A stretch of DNA of 44,585 nt from Candidatus Eiseniibacteriota bacterium (GTDB taxonomy: Bacteria > Eisenbacteria > RBG-16-71-46 > CAIMUX01). Below the pieces are notes generated by a model that saw nothing but the letters and a program-made list of their open reading frames with translations, had not been told where the DNA came from and did not search any database. The stretch spans positions 1-44,585 of the forward strand of contig CAIMUX010000112.1 of assembly GCA_903844735.1 (NCBI GenBank). The letters are read 5' to 3'. This document shows, piece by piece, positions 34,741 to 43,966 of the stretch (positions are counted from its first letter, which is position 1; every line of letters starts with the position of its first letter). A program made the position numbers and the translations under genes.

Positions 34741-37197
34741 ATGAATAATGCATCTATAGCTCGTCACACCCGCATCGTATCGGCCATCGTTCTGGGCTCG
34801 GCAATCCTGGCTGCCTGCCTCGCTCCCGCTGCCGCGCGCGCCCAGGGGGTACGCCTATTCCGCGACGGCACCGGCACGTACTGGGACCTCTCCTACGCAT
34901 TCGCCTCCGGCGGCAGCGCGGTCGAAATGATCAACGGCAGCAAGGCGCCGATCGAGTACACCACACGCTGGCGAGGGACCAGCAGCCTGCGCCTGCGATA
35001 CACGGCGCAGACGGGCGGAGACTGGCTGCTCGGCGTGGCCAACACGGGCTGGGCCGCGGTGGATGGCGCGCAGTTGGACTCGCTGGTGTTCTGGGCGTAT
35101 TCCGGCACGGCACTGCCGGCCGGCGACCTGCCCTACGTATTCATCGAGGACATGAACAACACCCGCACGCCGCGCTATCCGATGGCCCCTTACAATCCGG
35201 CAGGACTGCCGGCCGGCGTCTGGACGCGCCTCGTCATGCCCTTAGCACCGATCAAAGCGGGTCCGGGCAGTGCCGACCTGTCGGTCATGAACAAGACGTT
35301 CTTCGCGCAGACCCCGGCGGGTGCGATGAACGTGCAGCGCACCGTGTACCTGGACGAACTGCGCTGGGTGCGCTCCGACCCCACGCTGCCGCTCACTCCC
35401 AGCGGCGTGCAGGCGACCGCGGGCGAGCGGCACGTGGATCTCGGCTGGGATCTGCCCACGCCGGCTGACGTGGAGTCATACCGGATCGAGCGGTTCACGA
35501 GCGGTGTGTGGACGCCGTGGGTGTGGGCGAGCGCCGAGGACGGCGGCAAGACGCTCTGGACGGGCGCTCCGGGGGTGACCAGCACGCTGCGCGCGGTTAC
35601 CGAGGACTGGAGCTTCCGCGAGTCGGCGCCGACCGCCGAATTCACCGTCACGACCGCGTCGCTCGACGACTCTGCCTTCCTCGATATGATCCAGCGGTCG
35701 ACGTTCCGCTACTTCTGGCAGAGCGCCCATCCGGTGTCGGGCCTCACCCGCGAGCGCTCCTCGTCGGGCGACATCTGCGCCGCGGGTGGCACGGGCTTCG
35801 GCATCATGGCGATCCCTGTGGGCATCGAGCGCGGTTTCATCACGCGTGCCGAGGGCACGGCGCGCTTGCTGCAGGTGCTCACGTTCCTTTCCACCACGAC
35901 GGAGCGGCATTGGGGCGCGTTTCCCCACTGGATCAACGGCGTCACCGGGCAACATGTCGGCTTCCTCGGCCCCGGCGACGATACGGTGGATCTGGTCGAG
36001 ACCTCGTACCTGGCGCAGGGACTGCTCACGGTGCGCCGGTACTGTGACGGTGCGGGGGCGGACGAGATCCAGATCCGCGCGCTCGCGACGCAGCTTTGGG
36101 AAGCGATCGAATGGGACGCGTTCGTCCCCGCGGGCGAGACCGTGCTGCGCTGGCACCGATCTCCCACCACGGGGCTGTCGACCTTCAATGTCTCAGGCTG
36201 GAACGAGTGCATGATCACCTACCTGCTCGCGGTGGCCTCGCCCACGCATCCGGTGGCGGCTTCGTTCTACCACGCGGGCTGGGCCCGCAACGGAGGCATG
36301 CTGCTCGGTCAGAGCTACTATGGCTATCCCCTGTACGTGGGCTATGCCTATGGCGGGCCGATGTTCTTCGCCCACTACTCGTTCGTGGGCTTCGACCCAC
36401 GCTTCAAGCGCGACGCCTATGCCAACTACTACACGCACAACCGCAACCATTCGCTGGTCCAGGTGGCCTACGGAGCCGCGAATCCGCTGGGACGCACCGG
36501 CTACAGCGCGGTGGCGTGGGGCCTCACGGCGAGCGACGACCCGTACGGCTACAGCGCGCATGCCGCTTATTCGAACGACAACGGCACCCTCACGCCGAGT
36601 GCGGCGCTCTCCTCAATGCCGTACGTGCCCCAACAGTCGCTCGCCGCGGCGCGCCACTTCTACGAGGTCTACGGAGCCACCCTGTGGGGATATGAGGGGT
36701 TCCGGGACGCTTTCCACCCCGGCCTCGGGTGGACAGCGAGCGACTATCTCGCGATCGACCAGGGACCGATCGTGCTGATGATCGAAAACAGCCGCACCGC
36801 ACTGCTGTGGGACCACTTTATGGCCAACCCCGAGATCGGGCCTATGTTGACGGCCCTCGGCTTCGTGGCCGACCCGGACCCCGTGGTCGGTGTTCCGCCT
36901 CTCGTGTCCGGTCCGCTGCCGCGTGTACTGCGCCTGACGGTGTCGCCCAACCCGTCGGTGGGAGCGATGTCGTTCATGCTGGAGTCGGCCGTTGCGGGAA
37001 CAGCTAAGGTGGAGGTGTTCGATCTCACCGGTCGCCGCGTGGCCTCGACGCAGTACGGGCAACTGACTGCCGGGCGCCACGTGCTCGCCTGGGATGGCCG
37101 TGGTGCGGATGGCGCCCCGGTGGCGCCGGGGGTGTACCTGGCACGCGCGCGGGCGGGTGATCGGACGGCCGCGACGCGCTTCGTGCGCGTGCGGTAA
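34741..37197 (+). CDS. Secreted glucoamylase-like (GH144-type) protein with C-terminal sorting domain
   Basis: An 818-residue protein. The signal peptide spans residues 1-35 (VSAIVLGSAILAACLAPAAA, cleavage after ARAQG). Residues ~36-215 form a carbohydrate-binding-like beta-sandwich (WRGTSSLRLRYTA, FWAYSGTALPAGDLPYVFIE). An FN3 domain spans ~220-300. The Glycoamylase/GH144 (alpha/alpha)6-barrel runs from ~308 to 715, with TFRYFWQSAHPVSGLTRERS, GTGFGIMAIPVGIERGFIT, GAFPHWINGVTG, SGWNECMITYLLAVASP, YAYGGPMFFAHYSFVGFDPR and GPIVLMIENSRTALLWDHFM. A FlgD-like C-terminal domain (SPNPSVGAMSF, VEVFDLTGRRVAS, GVYLARARAGD) follows. GH144 enzymes degrade beta-1,2-glucans; the substrate here is not proven. 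It is probably exported and attached or released through the sorting domain. Confidence 0.85.
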   Translation: MNNASIARHTRIVSAIVLGSAILAACLAPAAARAQGVRLFRDGTGTYWDLSYAFASGGSAVEMINGSKAPIEYTTRWRGTSSLRLRYTAQTGGDWLLGVANTGWAAVDGAQLDSLVFWAYSGTALPAGDLPYVFIEDMNNTRTPRYPMAPYNPAGLPAGVWTRLVMPLAPIKAGPGSADLSVMNKTFFAQTPAGAMNVQRTVYLDELRWVRSDPTLPLTPSGVQATAGERHVDLGWDLPTPADVESYRIERFTSGVWTPWVWASAEDGGKTLWTGAPGVTSTLRAVTEDWSFRESAPTAEFTVTTASLDDSAFLDMIQRSTFRYFWQSAHPVSGLTRERSSSGDICAAGGTGFGIMAIPVGIERGFITRAEGTARLLQVLTFLSTTTERHWGAFPHWINGVTGQHVGFLGPGDDTVDLVETSYLAQGLLTVRRYCDGAGADEIQIRALATQLWEAIEWDAFVPAGETVLRWHRSPTTGLSTFNVSGWNECMITYLLAVASPTHPVAASFYHAGWARNGGMLLGQSYYGYPLYVGYAYGGPMFFAHYSFVGFDPRFKRDAYANYYTHNRNHSLVQVAYGAANPLGRTGYSAVAWGLTASDDPYGYSAHAAYSNDNGTLTPSAALSSMPYVPQQSLAAARHFYEVYGATLWGYEGFRDAFHPGLGWTASDYLAIDQGPIVLMIENSRTALLWDHFMANPEIGPMLTALGFVADPDPVVGVPPLVSGPLPRVLRLTVSPNPSVGAMSFMLESAVAGTAKVEVFDLTGRRVASTQYGQLTAGRHVLAWDGRGADGAPVAPGVYLARARAGDRTAATRFVRVR

Positions 37198-37296
37198 GGA
37201 TGTCAAGACGCGCGGGTTCGTGAGTTCCCCGCGGCGGCAGATCGCGCTGGATTCCACGCGTCCTGAGGACGAATCGATTCGCCCCCGGGGGAGTCC

Positions 37297-37313
37297 GCGG
37301 AAGGCCTTTCCGC
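37297..37313. terminator. Small hairpin between convergent genes
   Basis: GCGGAA-GGCCT-TTCCGC forms a 6-base stem with a 5-base loop between two convergent stop codons. It has no T-run, so it is a weak terminator candidate. Confidence 0.35.
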
Positions 37314-37316
37314 AGA

Positions 37317-40300
37317 TCAGCGAGTCAGGATCACCCGGGAGGTGCGGACCTGGTCGAGCGCGCGGAGCCGAACGAAATACACTCCTGACCCAACGCCCCT
37401 GCCGCGGTCGTCCCGACCGTCCCAGTCCACCCGGTGCAGGCCGGGATCCTGCGTGCGATTCACCAGCCGCGCCACGCGCCGGCCCTGCAGATCGAACACT
37501 TCCATCCGGACAGCCGCCGGTGCCGGCAGCGTGTAGGCCAGCGTGGTCACCGCGGTCATCGGGTTCGGCCGCGCGGGGATCAGGGCGAGAAGGTGGCTCG
37601 CCTCCTGGTTTCCGTCCGGCGCCTCTTCTAGGTCACCGACGCTCGCCTCCTCGTCACTCAAGATGATCTGATCCGGTCCGGCGGCGTGAATCACGACATG
37701 GGTCACGGCAAAGAAGTTGCCAGAGGTGGCCGCGGGCGTGATCCGAAGACAGTCGGCACCGGTCCCGCTGGTCTGCCCGGGTAGCATGAGCTCCACCGGG
37801 TTCTTCCAGCGGACAAGAAGAACCGGAAGATGCAGGGGTGATTCGACGCTGACCGACTGTTCATCGATCATCGGGTCCGTTCCGGCTCCGGGGGAGGCCT
37901 TGGCGATCCCGTTCGTTGCCTGAGTGGACCCGGCCGGGACACCGTTGAGCGTTGCCTCGTAGAGCAGGAGGGTCTGTCCGGGGATGTCACAGTCGATGGA
38001 AATCTTGGTGCCGCTACCGGGCTCTTCGGAAACGTCGATCGACCCGATCAGCTGATCGTTGTGACCATCGACGTTTCCGTAGAAGACGGTCGAAGTCGAG
38101 GAGTTGTCCGGCATCGGGCTGGGGGGCACCCAACTCGCCCTCCAGTTCCGGTTCCGATTGTCGTCGATGGTGATGGAGACGCCTCGGGACCCGCTCCACC
38201 CGAAACCGGTCATCACCAGGCTGGTATCAGCCAAGTCCAGGCAGAGACCTTCGAGGCCCGTATGCGGAAGGCCGCCGTAGTCCACCGTTTCCGGCAGGCA
38301 GAAGTCCGTCCAGCGCGCGATGTGAGACGAAGAGAATCCGCCGGCGCTCCAGAACTCGCCCGCCACGTAAAGACTCTCCGCCACGGACAGGAACTGCCAT
38401 GTAGACGTCGAGCTCGGATTGTTGTCGAGACCGGAACCTAGGGGGAGCCAGCCGGATCCGTCATAACGGGCGATGTGACTGGCCGGCCCTCCGCCCGCCT
38501 GGGTGAAGGAACCTCCCACGATGAGAGATCCGTTGAAGACCCCCAGGTCACAGACCGCGCTGTCCACGCCCGTTCCGAGCGGCGACCAATGTTGCCCATC
38601 CCAGGACGCGATGTGATTCGCGGCGCTGTCGCCAGCGGACGTGAACCGGCCGCCGGCGACAAGACTTCCATTCCACACTTCCAGGGCCTCGACGATGTGG
38701 TTCGTGCCGCCCCCGACCGGGCTCCAGAGCGTGCCAGTCCAGAGCGCCACGTGGTGCAGCATGGTGGCCCCCGAGGAGCTGAATGACCCGCCTGCCACCA
38801 AGCTGTCCTTGTAGGCAGCCAGGGCGCCGACATCCTCGTTCATGCCCTGTCCGAAGAACGACCAGCTCGACCCGTTCCAGCCCGCTATGTGATTCATGCT
38901 CTGGCTGCCTACTGAATGGAATCTTCCCCCGGCGACCAGCGTGTCGTGCCAAACCAGCAGCGCCATCACCCTGTCGTCCGGTTCGTTGCTCGGATCGAGG
39001 CTGACCCACTGATTGCCATCCCAGCGGGCGATGTTTCGGGGCGACCCGCCTGCCTCGCCGGTGAACTGGCCGCTTGCGATCAATTCGTTGTCGTACATGG
39101 CAAAGGCCGACACGGAGCCGTCCAGGGCTTCCATGGGACTCCATGCGTGCCCGTCCCACTGACCAACGCCGTGGAGCACGGCGTCGCCGGCCTGGGTCGT
39201 CGGACCGGTGCCCACGATGAGCCGGCCGTTGAACCAGGCCAAAGCATAGGCCTCGCCGACCCCCTGGCCAAAGCCGTGCCAGGCCGTTCCATCCCACCAC
39301 GCCGGGCACTCGAAGAAACTCATCTCGCCCCCCACCACGCCACCCGTGAACACGCCGCCCACGAAGAGACTGTCGCCGATCGCTTGCAGGCCCTCTACGC
39401 GGGCGTCAAGGCCGCCGTCACAAGCGGCCCAGTCGGTCCCAGTCCAACGAGCGATGTGGGGTGTGGAAAGCGTTCCCGCTGTTTCGAAATCGCCCCCTAA
39501 GACCAGCTCACCTTCGTCGTCCGCCAGGGCCCAGACATCCGAACCCACCCCTTCGTTCTCCTCGCTGCCCAAGGCGCTCCAAGATTGCGTTTGGTCGTCC
39601 CATCGGGCGACGTGGGACGCGGTCAAGCCGCCTGCGGAGGCGAAATCTCCCCCCGCCACGAGGTATTTGCCGGAGACGGTGAGTGCCCGGACGACGTTCG
39701 ATCCAGAGGTGAGCCCCGAGCCCAGTGCGGACCAGGACGAAGACGAGCTGTCCCATTTCGCAACCAGGTTGACGGACACGTCGCCGGCCATGTTGAACGT
39801 GCCGCCGGCAATCAGATGGTCGTTGTACACCGTCAGGGCGAGAACACACGGGCTCCCCGAAGGGTCCATCCAGATCCCGTCTCCAAGGGGGCTCCACGCG
39901 GTACTGTCCCATCGGGCGATGCTTTGGGCCGCGACGCCACCGGCCGTGGTGAAGTACCCGCCGGCAACGAGGTAGTCTCCGTGAACCGCGAGGGCATGTA
40001 CGCCGGCATCCATCCCACTCCCGAGCGCCCGCCAGGCGCTCCCGTCCCACCGGGCGATGTAGTTGACCGTGTCGCCATCCGCCTCGGTGAATTCACCACC
40101 GGCGACGAGATCACCTTGATAGATCGCGAGGGCGTGAACAGCTCCGTTCATACCTTGGCCGAGCGGCTCCATGCAAAGCCCGTTCCAGAGGGCGATGTTG
40201 TTGGCCTCCAAGCCGGCGATCCACGTGAATTTCCCCCCGATCACCGTTCCGTCGGCGATCTGTGCGAAGGCATACACGTGCTCCGGGTCCGGAGCCGGGT

Positions 40301-40616
40301 TCCAGGTGCCGCGGGTGCCGAATTCCCTGGCCCAGTGGCGATCGTCCTCGGTGGTCCGGGTGAAGACCGGATGGCCCAACCCGGGGCGGAACCGCGCGGT
40401 GTACCCCTGGAGATCGATCGTTCCCTCGAACCCGGAGACCCGAGCGGCCTGAACGTCAAACTCCCCTTCCGGGGTCAGAAAGCGGTCCACACCATAGCTC
40501 GGCCGCGCGTCTGTGGACCCCTCGGCTGCTTGGAGGGGCGACGGAAGCTGAAGCAGGACCGCGATACACAGCGCGGTCACACGGAGGGGGAATTGCCCGA
40601 AACGAGGAAGAATCAT
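37317..40616 (-). CDS. Secreted repeat protein (propeller-like) with C-terminal sorting domain
   Basis: A 1099-residue protein. The signal peptide MILPRFGQFPLRVTALCIAV ends near PLQAAEG. Residues ~85-780 contain about 14 repeats of 45-55 residues with the pattern 'LVAGGxFTxAGGxxxxHIARWDGxxWxPLGxGM' (examples: YLVAGGYFTTAGGVAAQSIA, SLVAGGRFTSAGDSAANHIA). Each likely forms a propeller-type beta blade. A proprotein-convertase/CUB-like beta-rich region follows. The final ~85 residues are a FlgD-like domain (RPNPMTAVTTLAYTLP, MEVFDLQGRRVARLV, GSGVYFVRLRALD). ATG 40616 has GGAGGT upstream and starts the signal peptide. It is a surface or extracellular protein; no enzyme motif is seen. Confidence 0.85.
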   Translation of the reverse strand: MILPRFGQFPLRVTALCIAVLLQLPSPLQAAEGSTDARPSYGVDRFLTPEGEFDVQAARVSGFEGTIDLQGYTARFRPGLGHPVFTRTTEDDRHWAREFGTRGTWNPAPDPEHVYAFAQIADGTVIGGKFTWIAGLEANNIALWNGLCMEPLGQGMNGAVHALAIYQGDLVAGGEFTEADGDTVNYIARWDGSAWRALGSGMDAGVHALAVHGDYLVAGGYFTTAGGVAAQSIARWDSTAWSPLGDGIWMDPSGSPCVLALTVYNDHLIAGGTFNMAGDVSVNLVAKWDSSSSSWSALGSGLTSGSNVVRALTVSGKYLVAGGDFASAGGLTASHVARWDDQTQSWSALGSEENEGVGSDVWALADDEGELVLGGDFETAGTLSTPHIARWTGTDWAACDGGLDARVEGLQAIGDSLFVGGVFTGGVVGGEMSFFECPAWWDGTAWHGFGQGVGEAYALAWFNGRLIVGTGPTTQAGDAVLHGVGQWDGHAWSPMEALDGSVSAFAMYDNELIASGQFTGEAGGSPRNIARWDGNQWVSLDPSNEPDDRVMALLVWHDTLVAGGRFHSVGSQSMNHIAGWNGSSWSFFGQGMNEDVGALAAYKDSLVAGGSFSSSGATMLHHVALWTGTLWSPVGGGTNHIVEALEVWNGSLVAGGRFTSAGDSAANHIASWDGQHWSPLGTGVDSAVCDLGVFNGSLIVGGSFTQAGGGPASHIARYDGSGWLPLGSGLDNNPSSTSTWQFLSVAESLYVAGEFWSAGGFSSSHIARWTDFCLPETVDYGGLPHTGLEGLCLDLADTSLVMTGFGWSGSRGVSITIDDNRNRNWRASWVPPSPMPDNSSTSTVFYGNVDGHNDQLIGSIDVSEEPGSGTKISIDCDIPGQTLLLYEATLNGVPAGSTQATNGIAKASPGAGTDPMIDEQSVSVESPLHLPVLLVRWKNPVELMLPGQTSGTGADCLRITPAATSGNFFAVTHVVIHAAGPDQIILSDEEASVGDLEEAPDGNQEASHLLALIPARPNPMTAVTTLAYTLPAPAAVRMEVFDLQGRRVARLVNRTQDPGLHRVDWDGRDDRGRGVGSGVYFVRLRALDQVRTSRVILTR

Positions 40617-41283
40617 GGCTGACCTCCATGGAAACCTGCGGGTAACGAATGTGAGATGGGGGCTGCCGGTTCCTCTGAACCATGGGTCCGAGGCCACCCG
40701 CGGCCGACCCCCGTGAAACAACCGCGTGGAAAAAATGACGGACGGAGGGCGAAGGCTTGCTCTCAGGGCACCGGAGAGGGACCGGACTCGCGCGCGGGGA
40801 TCGGGGGTCGGGTCCGGCTGAAGGTGCCCCAGGCCCGTCTCGCGAGGGGTTACCGAGTCCTTCAGCGCCGTCGGATCGAGATTCATCCCTTGTCTCCCGC
40901 CTCAGGGAACCGGGTCGACGTTCCAGCACCGGTGGGTGCTGACCCTGGTAGAGCGGTCGTCGACGTCACGCACATCGCATTTTAGGCTTGAAGGTGGCGG
41001 GCTTCCATCGCAATCCGTGGGAGACCCCGTCTCCACTCCCGGGCCGTCTTTGCTTCCCTTGATGCAAGCCGGAGGCAACGGCGGCGGAAAACCCTGCATC
41101 CGCACGGTGTGACACCCCAGACCCGACACGCACAGCGGCAACTTCCTGTTATGTGGCCAGATGCGGGCCGGTTCGGTGAAGGCACGTCGCGTTCCATCCA
41201 GCGCGGGAACGACCGGCAGGGTGGAGGAACGTCCCAGCCCGGCCGATCCTTAAGGAGGTTTCGCTACGCCCGGGGAGGACCGA
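40617..41283. other. Divergent intergenic region before pilT
   Basis: 667 bases between the repeat-protein gene (minus) and pilT (plus). I see no supported gene. A perfect Shine-Dalgarno core TAAGGAGGT near 41251-41259 lies too far (about 25 bases) from the pilT TTG, while GGGGAGG at 41273-41279 is well placed. It must carry promoters for both directions, but none stands out. Confidence 0.4.
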
Positions 41284-42363
41284 TTGGCCCGCATAGACGC
41301 GATCCTCACGATGGTGAAGGAGCAGGGTGCCTCAGACCTGCACATCTCGACCGGAGCACCGCCCATGCTCCGTGTCTCCGGGGAGATGCGCCCGGTGGAG
41401 TCGCCTGAGTTGACCGGAGAGCAGGCGCGGCAGCTTCTCTACGAGATGATGTCCCCCGAGCAGCGCTCCCAGTTCGAACGCGACCGCGACATCGACTTCG
41501 CCTACGAAGTGCCCGGCGAAGTCCGCGTCCGCTGCAACCTCTTCGAACAGATCCGCGGAATCGCCGGCGCGTTTCGCCTGCTCCCGACCCAGATCTACAC
41601 GCTGGATCAGTTGGGCCTGCCCGAAGCGATCCGGCGCTTCGCTGAACTGCGCAAGGGGCTCGTAGTGGTGACCGGCCCGCCCGGCTCAGGGAAAAGCACG
41701 ACCCTCGCGGCGCTGCTGCACTACATCAACAGCACGCAGCACCATCACATCATCACCATCGAGGACCCGGTCGAGTATGTACACCCGAACCTGAATTGCC
41801 TGGTGAATCAGCGCGAGGTGGGCCGGAGCGCCCGGTCGTTCGCCTCGGCGCTGCGGGCCGCCCTTCGGGAGGATCCCAATATTATCCTGGTGGGCGAGAT
41901 GCGGGACCTCGAAACAATGTCGCTCGCCATCACCGCAGCGGAAACCGGACAATTGGTCCTGGCCACGCTGCACACCGCCAGCGCTCCGCAGACGGTGGAC
42001 CGGATCATCGATGCGTTCCCCGATGAGAAACAGGCCCAGATCCGCACGATGCTGGCCGATTCGCTGCGCGGCGTGGTGGCGCAACGGTTGGTTCGGCGCG
42101 CCGACGGCAAGGGACGGTTGGCGGCGGTGGAACTCCTCTTCGGAACGATGGCGGTTGCGTCGCTCATCCGCGAACGGAAAACGTTCCAGTTGGGGACCCT
42201 GATGCAGACCGGGCGCAAGGAGGGGATGGTCCTGCTCGACAATGTCCTCATGCAGTACGTTCGCGACGGGCTGATCACCCCCCGCGAGGCGATGCTCAAC
42301 GCCAATGTGAAGGAGCCGTTCGTCCTTCTGGCCGAACAGGCTCCCCGCGTGCGAGCGGCCTGA
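41284..42363 (+). CDS. pilT: Type IV pilus retraction ATPase PilT
   Basis: A 359-residue protein. The N-terminal PAS-like domain begins MARIDAILTMVKEQGASDLH (ASDLHIS motif). Walker A is VVTGPPGSGKSTTLAALL near 126. The Asp box is IITIEDPVEYVH near 157, Walker B is DPNIILVGEMRDLETM near 199, and the His box is LATLHTASA near 224. The C-terminal PilT motif is ASLIRERKTFQLGTLMQTGR near 297. PilT is a cytoplasmic hexameric ATPase powering pilus retraction. TTG is the only sensible start, with GGGGAGG just upstream. No other pilus genes lie in the window. The next gene starts 2 bases after its stop. Confidence 0.95.
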   Translation: MARIDAILTMVKEQGASDLHISTGAPPMLRVSGEMRPVESPELTGEQARQLLYEMMSPEQRSQFERDRDIDFAYEVPGEVRVRCNLFEQIRGIAGAFRLLPTQIYTLDQLGLPEAIRRFAELRKGLVVVTGPPGSGKSTTLAALLHYINSTQHHHIITIEDPVEYVHPNLNCLVNQREVGRSARSFASALRAALREDPNIILVGEMRDLETMSLAITAAETGQLVLATLHTASAPQTVDRIIDAFPDEKQAQIRTMLADSLRGVVAQRLVRRADGKGRLAAVELLFGTMAVASLIRERKTFQLGTLMQTGRKEGMVLLDNVLMQYVRDGLITPREAMLNANVKEPFVLLAEQAPRVRAA

Positions 42364-42365
42364 CG

Positions 42366-43793
42366 GTGGCGGGCATGACTACGGGACCACACAGCTCGGC
42401 GAGCGCCGCCGCCGCGCCCGCCCTCACCGGAAGGCTGGCGGCGATCTCCCTGTTCGATCTCTGCCAGTTCCTGATGCTGAACCGGAAGACCGGAACACTC
42501 ACGGTTCGTGCTGCCGGCGGTCCCGGCGCCGCCTACTTCACCTTCTTCGAAGGAGAGCTCTGCACGGCACTGGACGACAGCCTGCGCGAGGGTGCGGAGG
42601 TGGTGCTTGCGGCCGTGCAGTGGACGGAAGGGAGTTTTGAGTTTGTCCAGTGGCCGGTGCCGCCCGATCGGCGGATGAACGGCTCGACGGAGAACATTCT
42701 TCTCGATGCTGCCCGCCAGCTCGACGAGATGCAGGAGAAGGATCGATCCGGCGGCGGGAGAGGCGCGGCGAATTCCGCGGAGCAGGCTTTCCGCGACAAA
42801 CAGGCCAGGGCGGCTTCCATCGCCGAAGCGTTCTGCAGCCTTGTGGCGGAGGGCGATCGGAGTCGCACGACCGCGGGATGGCGCGAGGCGGCCAAAACCC
42901 GTCTGCTGGAACCGGCGGTGGAGCGGCTCGTTCTCTGTGCGGATGGGCGGGCAGGGCTTCTCGTCGATGGGCGGTTCGAGGAGATTCCCGAGGCGATACC
43001 CGCCGAGGTCAGTGCCTGGATGGAGCAACTGGCGCCGGTTTCGGCGCGCGCTCCCGGGAAGACCGGCCGTGCCCGTCAAGGGCCACCGGAAGCCAGGCCG
43101 GGACCCGATGATCTCTGGGGCCTCCGCGTGGAGACAACGGACGGCGACCTCGTTTTTGTGACGCGGGCCCGGCGCGCGTGGCCGGAGATGCAGGCCCTGC
43201 CATTGACTCCCGAAGAGGTCGCGGCCCTCGATGCGATTCCCTGCGGCCTGGTGGCGGTGCTTGGTTCGGTCGGAGCGATCCCTTCCGCCTGGCCAGCGTG
43301 GGAGGCGTCGGCGGCCTGGATAGCGCGGCGAACGATGGCCCGGCCCGCGACCGGCTGGATCGTCGAGGAGACGCCGCGCTATCACTGGCCTGGATTGCCG
43401 GGCCGCTGGCGGCGCGTCGCACCCACTCGACTGCGAATGGCAGGCGCGCTGGAGAGCCTGGCCCGAACGAGCCGCCCGTCGGTGCTGGTCTTCGACGGCC
43501 TGCCCCGCCCCGATCTTCTGGAGGAAGCGGCGCGGCTTGGGGCGGCGGGGCTCCTCGTCGTGGTCGTTGATGCGGCCGATCAGGCATCCGCCTGGCTAGC
43601 CGCGGCCGAGTGCCGGGGTTCGGACGCAGCCGCAGGCGAAGACCCTCAATTCGCGGCCACGGCTGTCGTACGCGCGGACCGCTGTTCCGATGGAACGGGT
43701 CGCCCCCAACAATGGACACGGTGGGCCCGCCTTCTTCTTCCCTCGCGCCCCTCCCGCCTGCCCCCGGCCGACACGCCCGCGCTGTCCCGGTGA
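42366..43793 (+). CDS. DUF4388 protein with a degenerate PilT-like ATPase domain
   Basis: A 475-residue protein starting with GTG (or ATG 42375). Residues ~20-115 are a DUF4388 (PATAN) domain: LTGRLAAISLFDLCQFLMLN, RKTGTLTV and YFTFFEGELCTALDD. Residues ~250-415 seem to follow the PilT ATPase core without its motifs. IPCGLVAVLGSVGAIPSAWP aligns with the Walker A strand (lacking GKST), GWIVEETPRYHWPGL with IITIEDPVEYVHPNL, and SRPSVLVFDGLPRPDLLEEA with DPNIILVGEMRDLETM. LLVVVVDAAD aligns with LVLATLHTAS. ATP hydrolysis is therefore not expected. DUF4388 proteins occur in gliding and pilus-regulation loci. Tandem position right after pilT suggests it regulates or binds PilT. Confidence 0.75.
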   Translation: MAGMTTGPHSSASAAAAPALTGRLAAISLFDLCQFLMLNRKTGTLTVRAAGGPGAAYFTFFEGELCTALDDSLREGAEVVLAAVQWTEGSFEFVQWPVPPDRRMNGSTENILLDAARQLDEMQEKDRSGGGRGAANSAEQAFRDKQARAASIAEAFCSLVAEGDRSRTTAGWREAAKTRLLEPAVERLVLCADGRAGLLVDGRFEEIPEAIPAEVSAWMEQLAPVSARAPGKTGRARQGPPEARPGPDDLWGLRVETTDGDLVFVTRARRAWPEMQALPLTPEEVAALDAIPCGLVAVLGSVGAIPSAWPAWEASAAWIARRTMARPATGWIVEETPRYHWPGLPGRWRRVAPTRLRMAGALESLARTSRPSVLVFDGLPRPDLLEEAARLGAAGLLVVVVDAADQASAWLAAAECRGSDAAAGEDPQFAATAVVRADRCSDGTGRPQQWTRWARLLLPSRPSRLPPADTPALSR

Positions 43794-43966
43794 TCGCGGC
43801 AAGCCTGCTCCACGGAGTCGGTCGCGGGCTGGCTGGAGAGATCGGACTTCGCCTCTTTTTTGGCGGCGACCTCATTGACGCGAGAGGGCTTCGGTGCTAC
43901 CGTCACGGGGTCGCACGCGGCGCGCGGCGCCGCGGATGGGTAGGGTCGGAAGGGGGAGTGGCGAAC

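Noticed and set aside
41090-41170. Cyclic-di-GMP (GEMM-type) riboswitch before pilT
   Set aside because: A CGCACAG-like string and GATGCAAGCC resemble parts of the motif, but order, tetraloop and the GGGACGCAAAGCC core do not fit.
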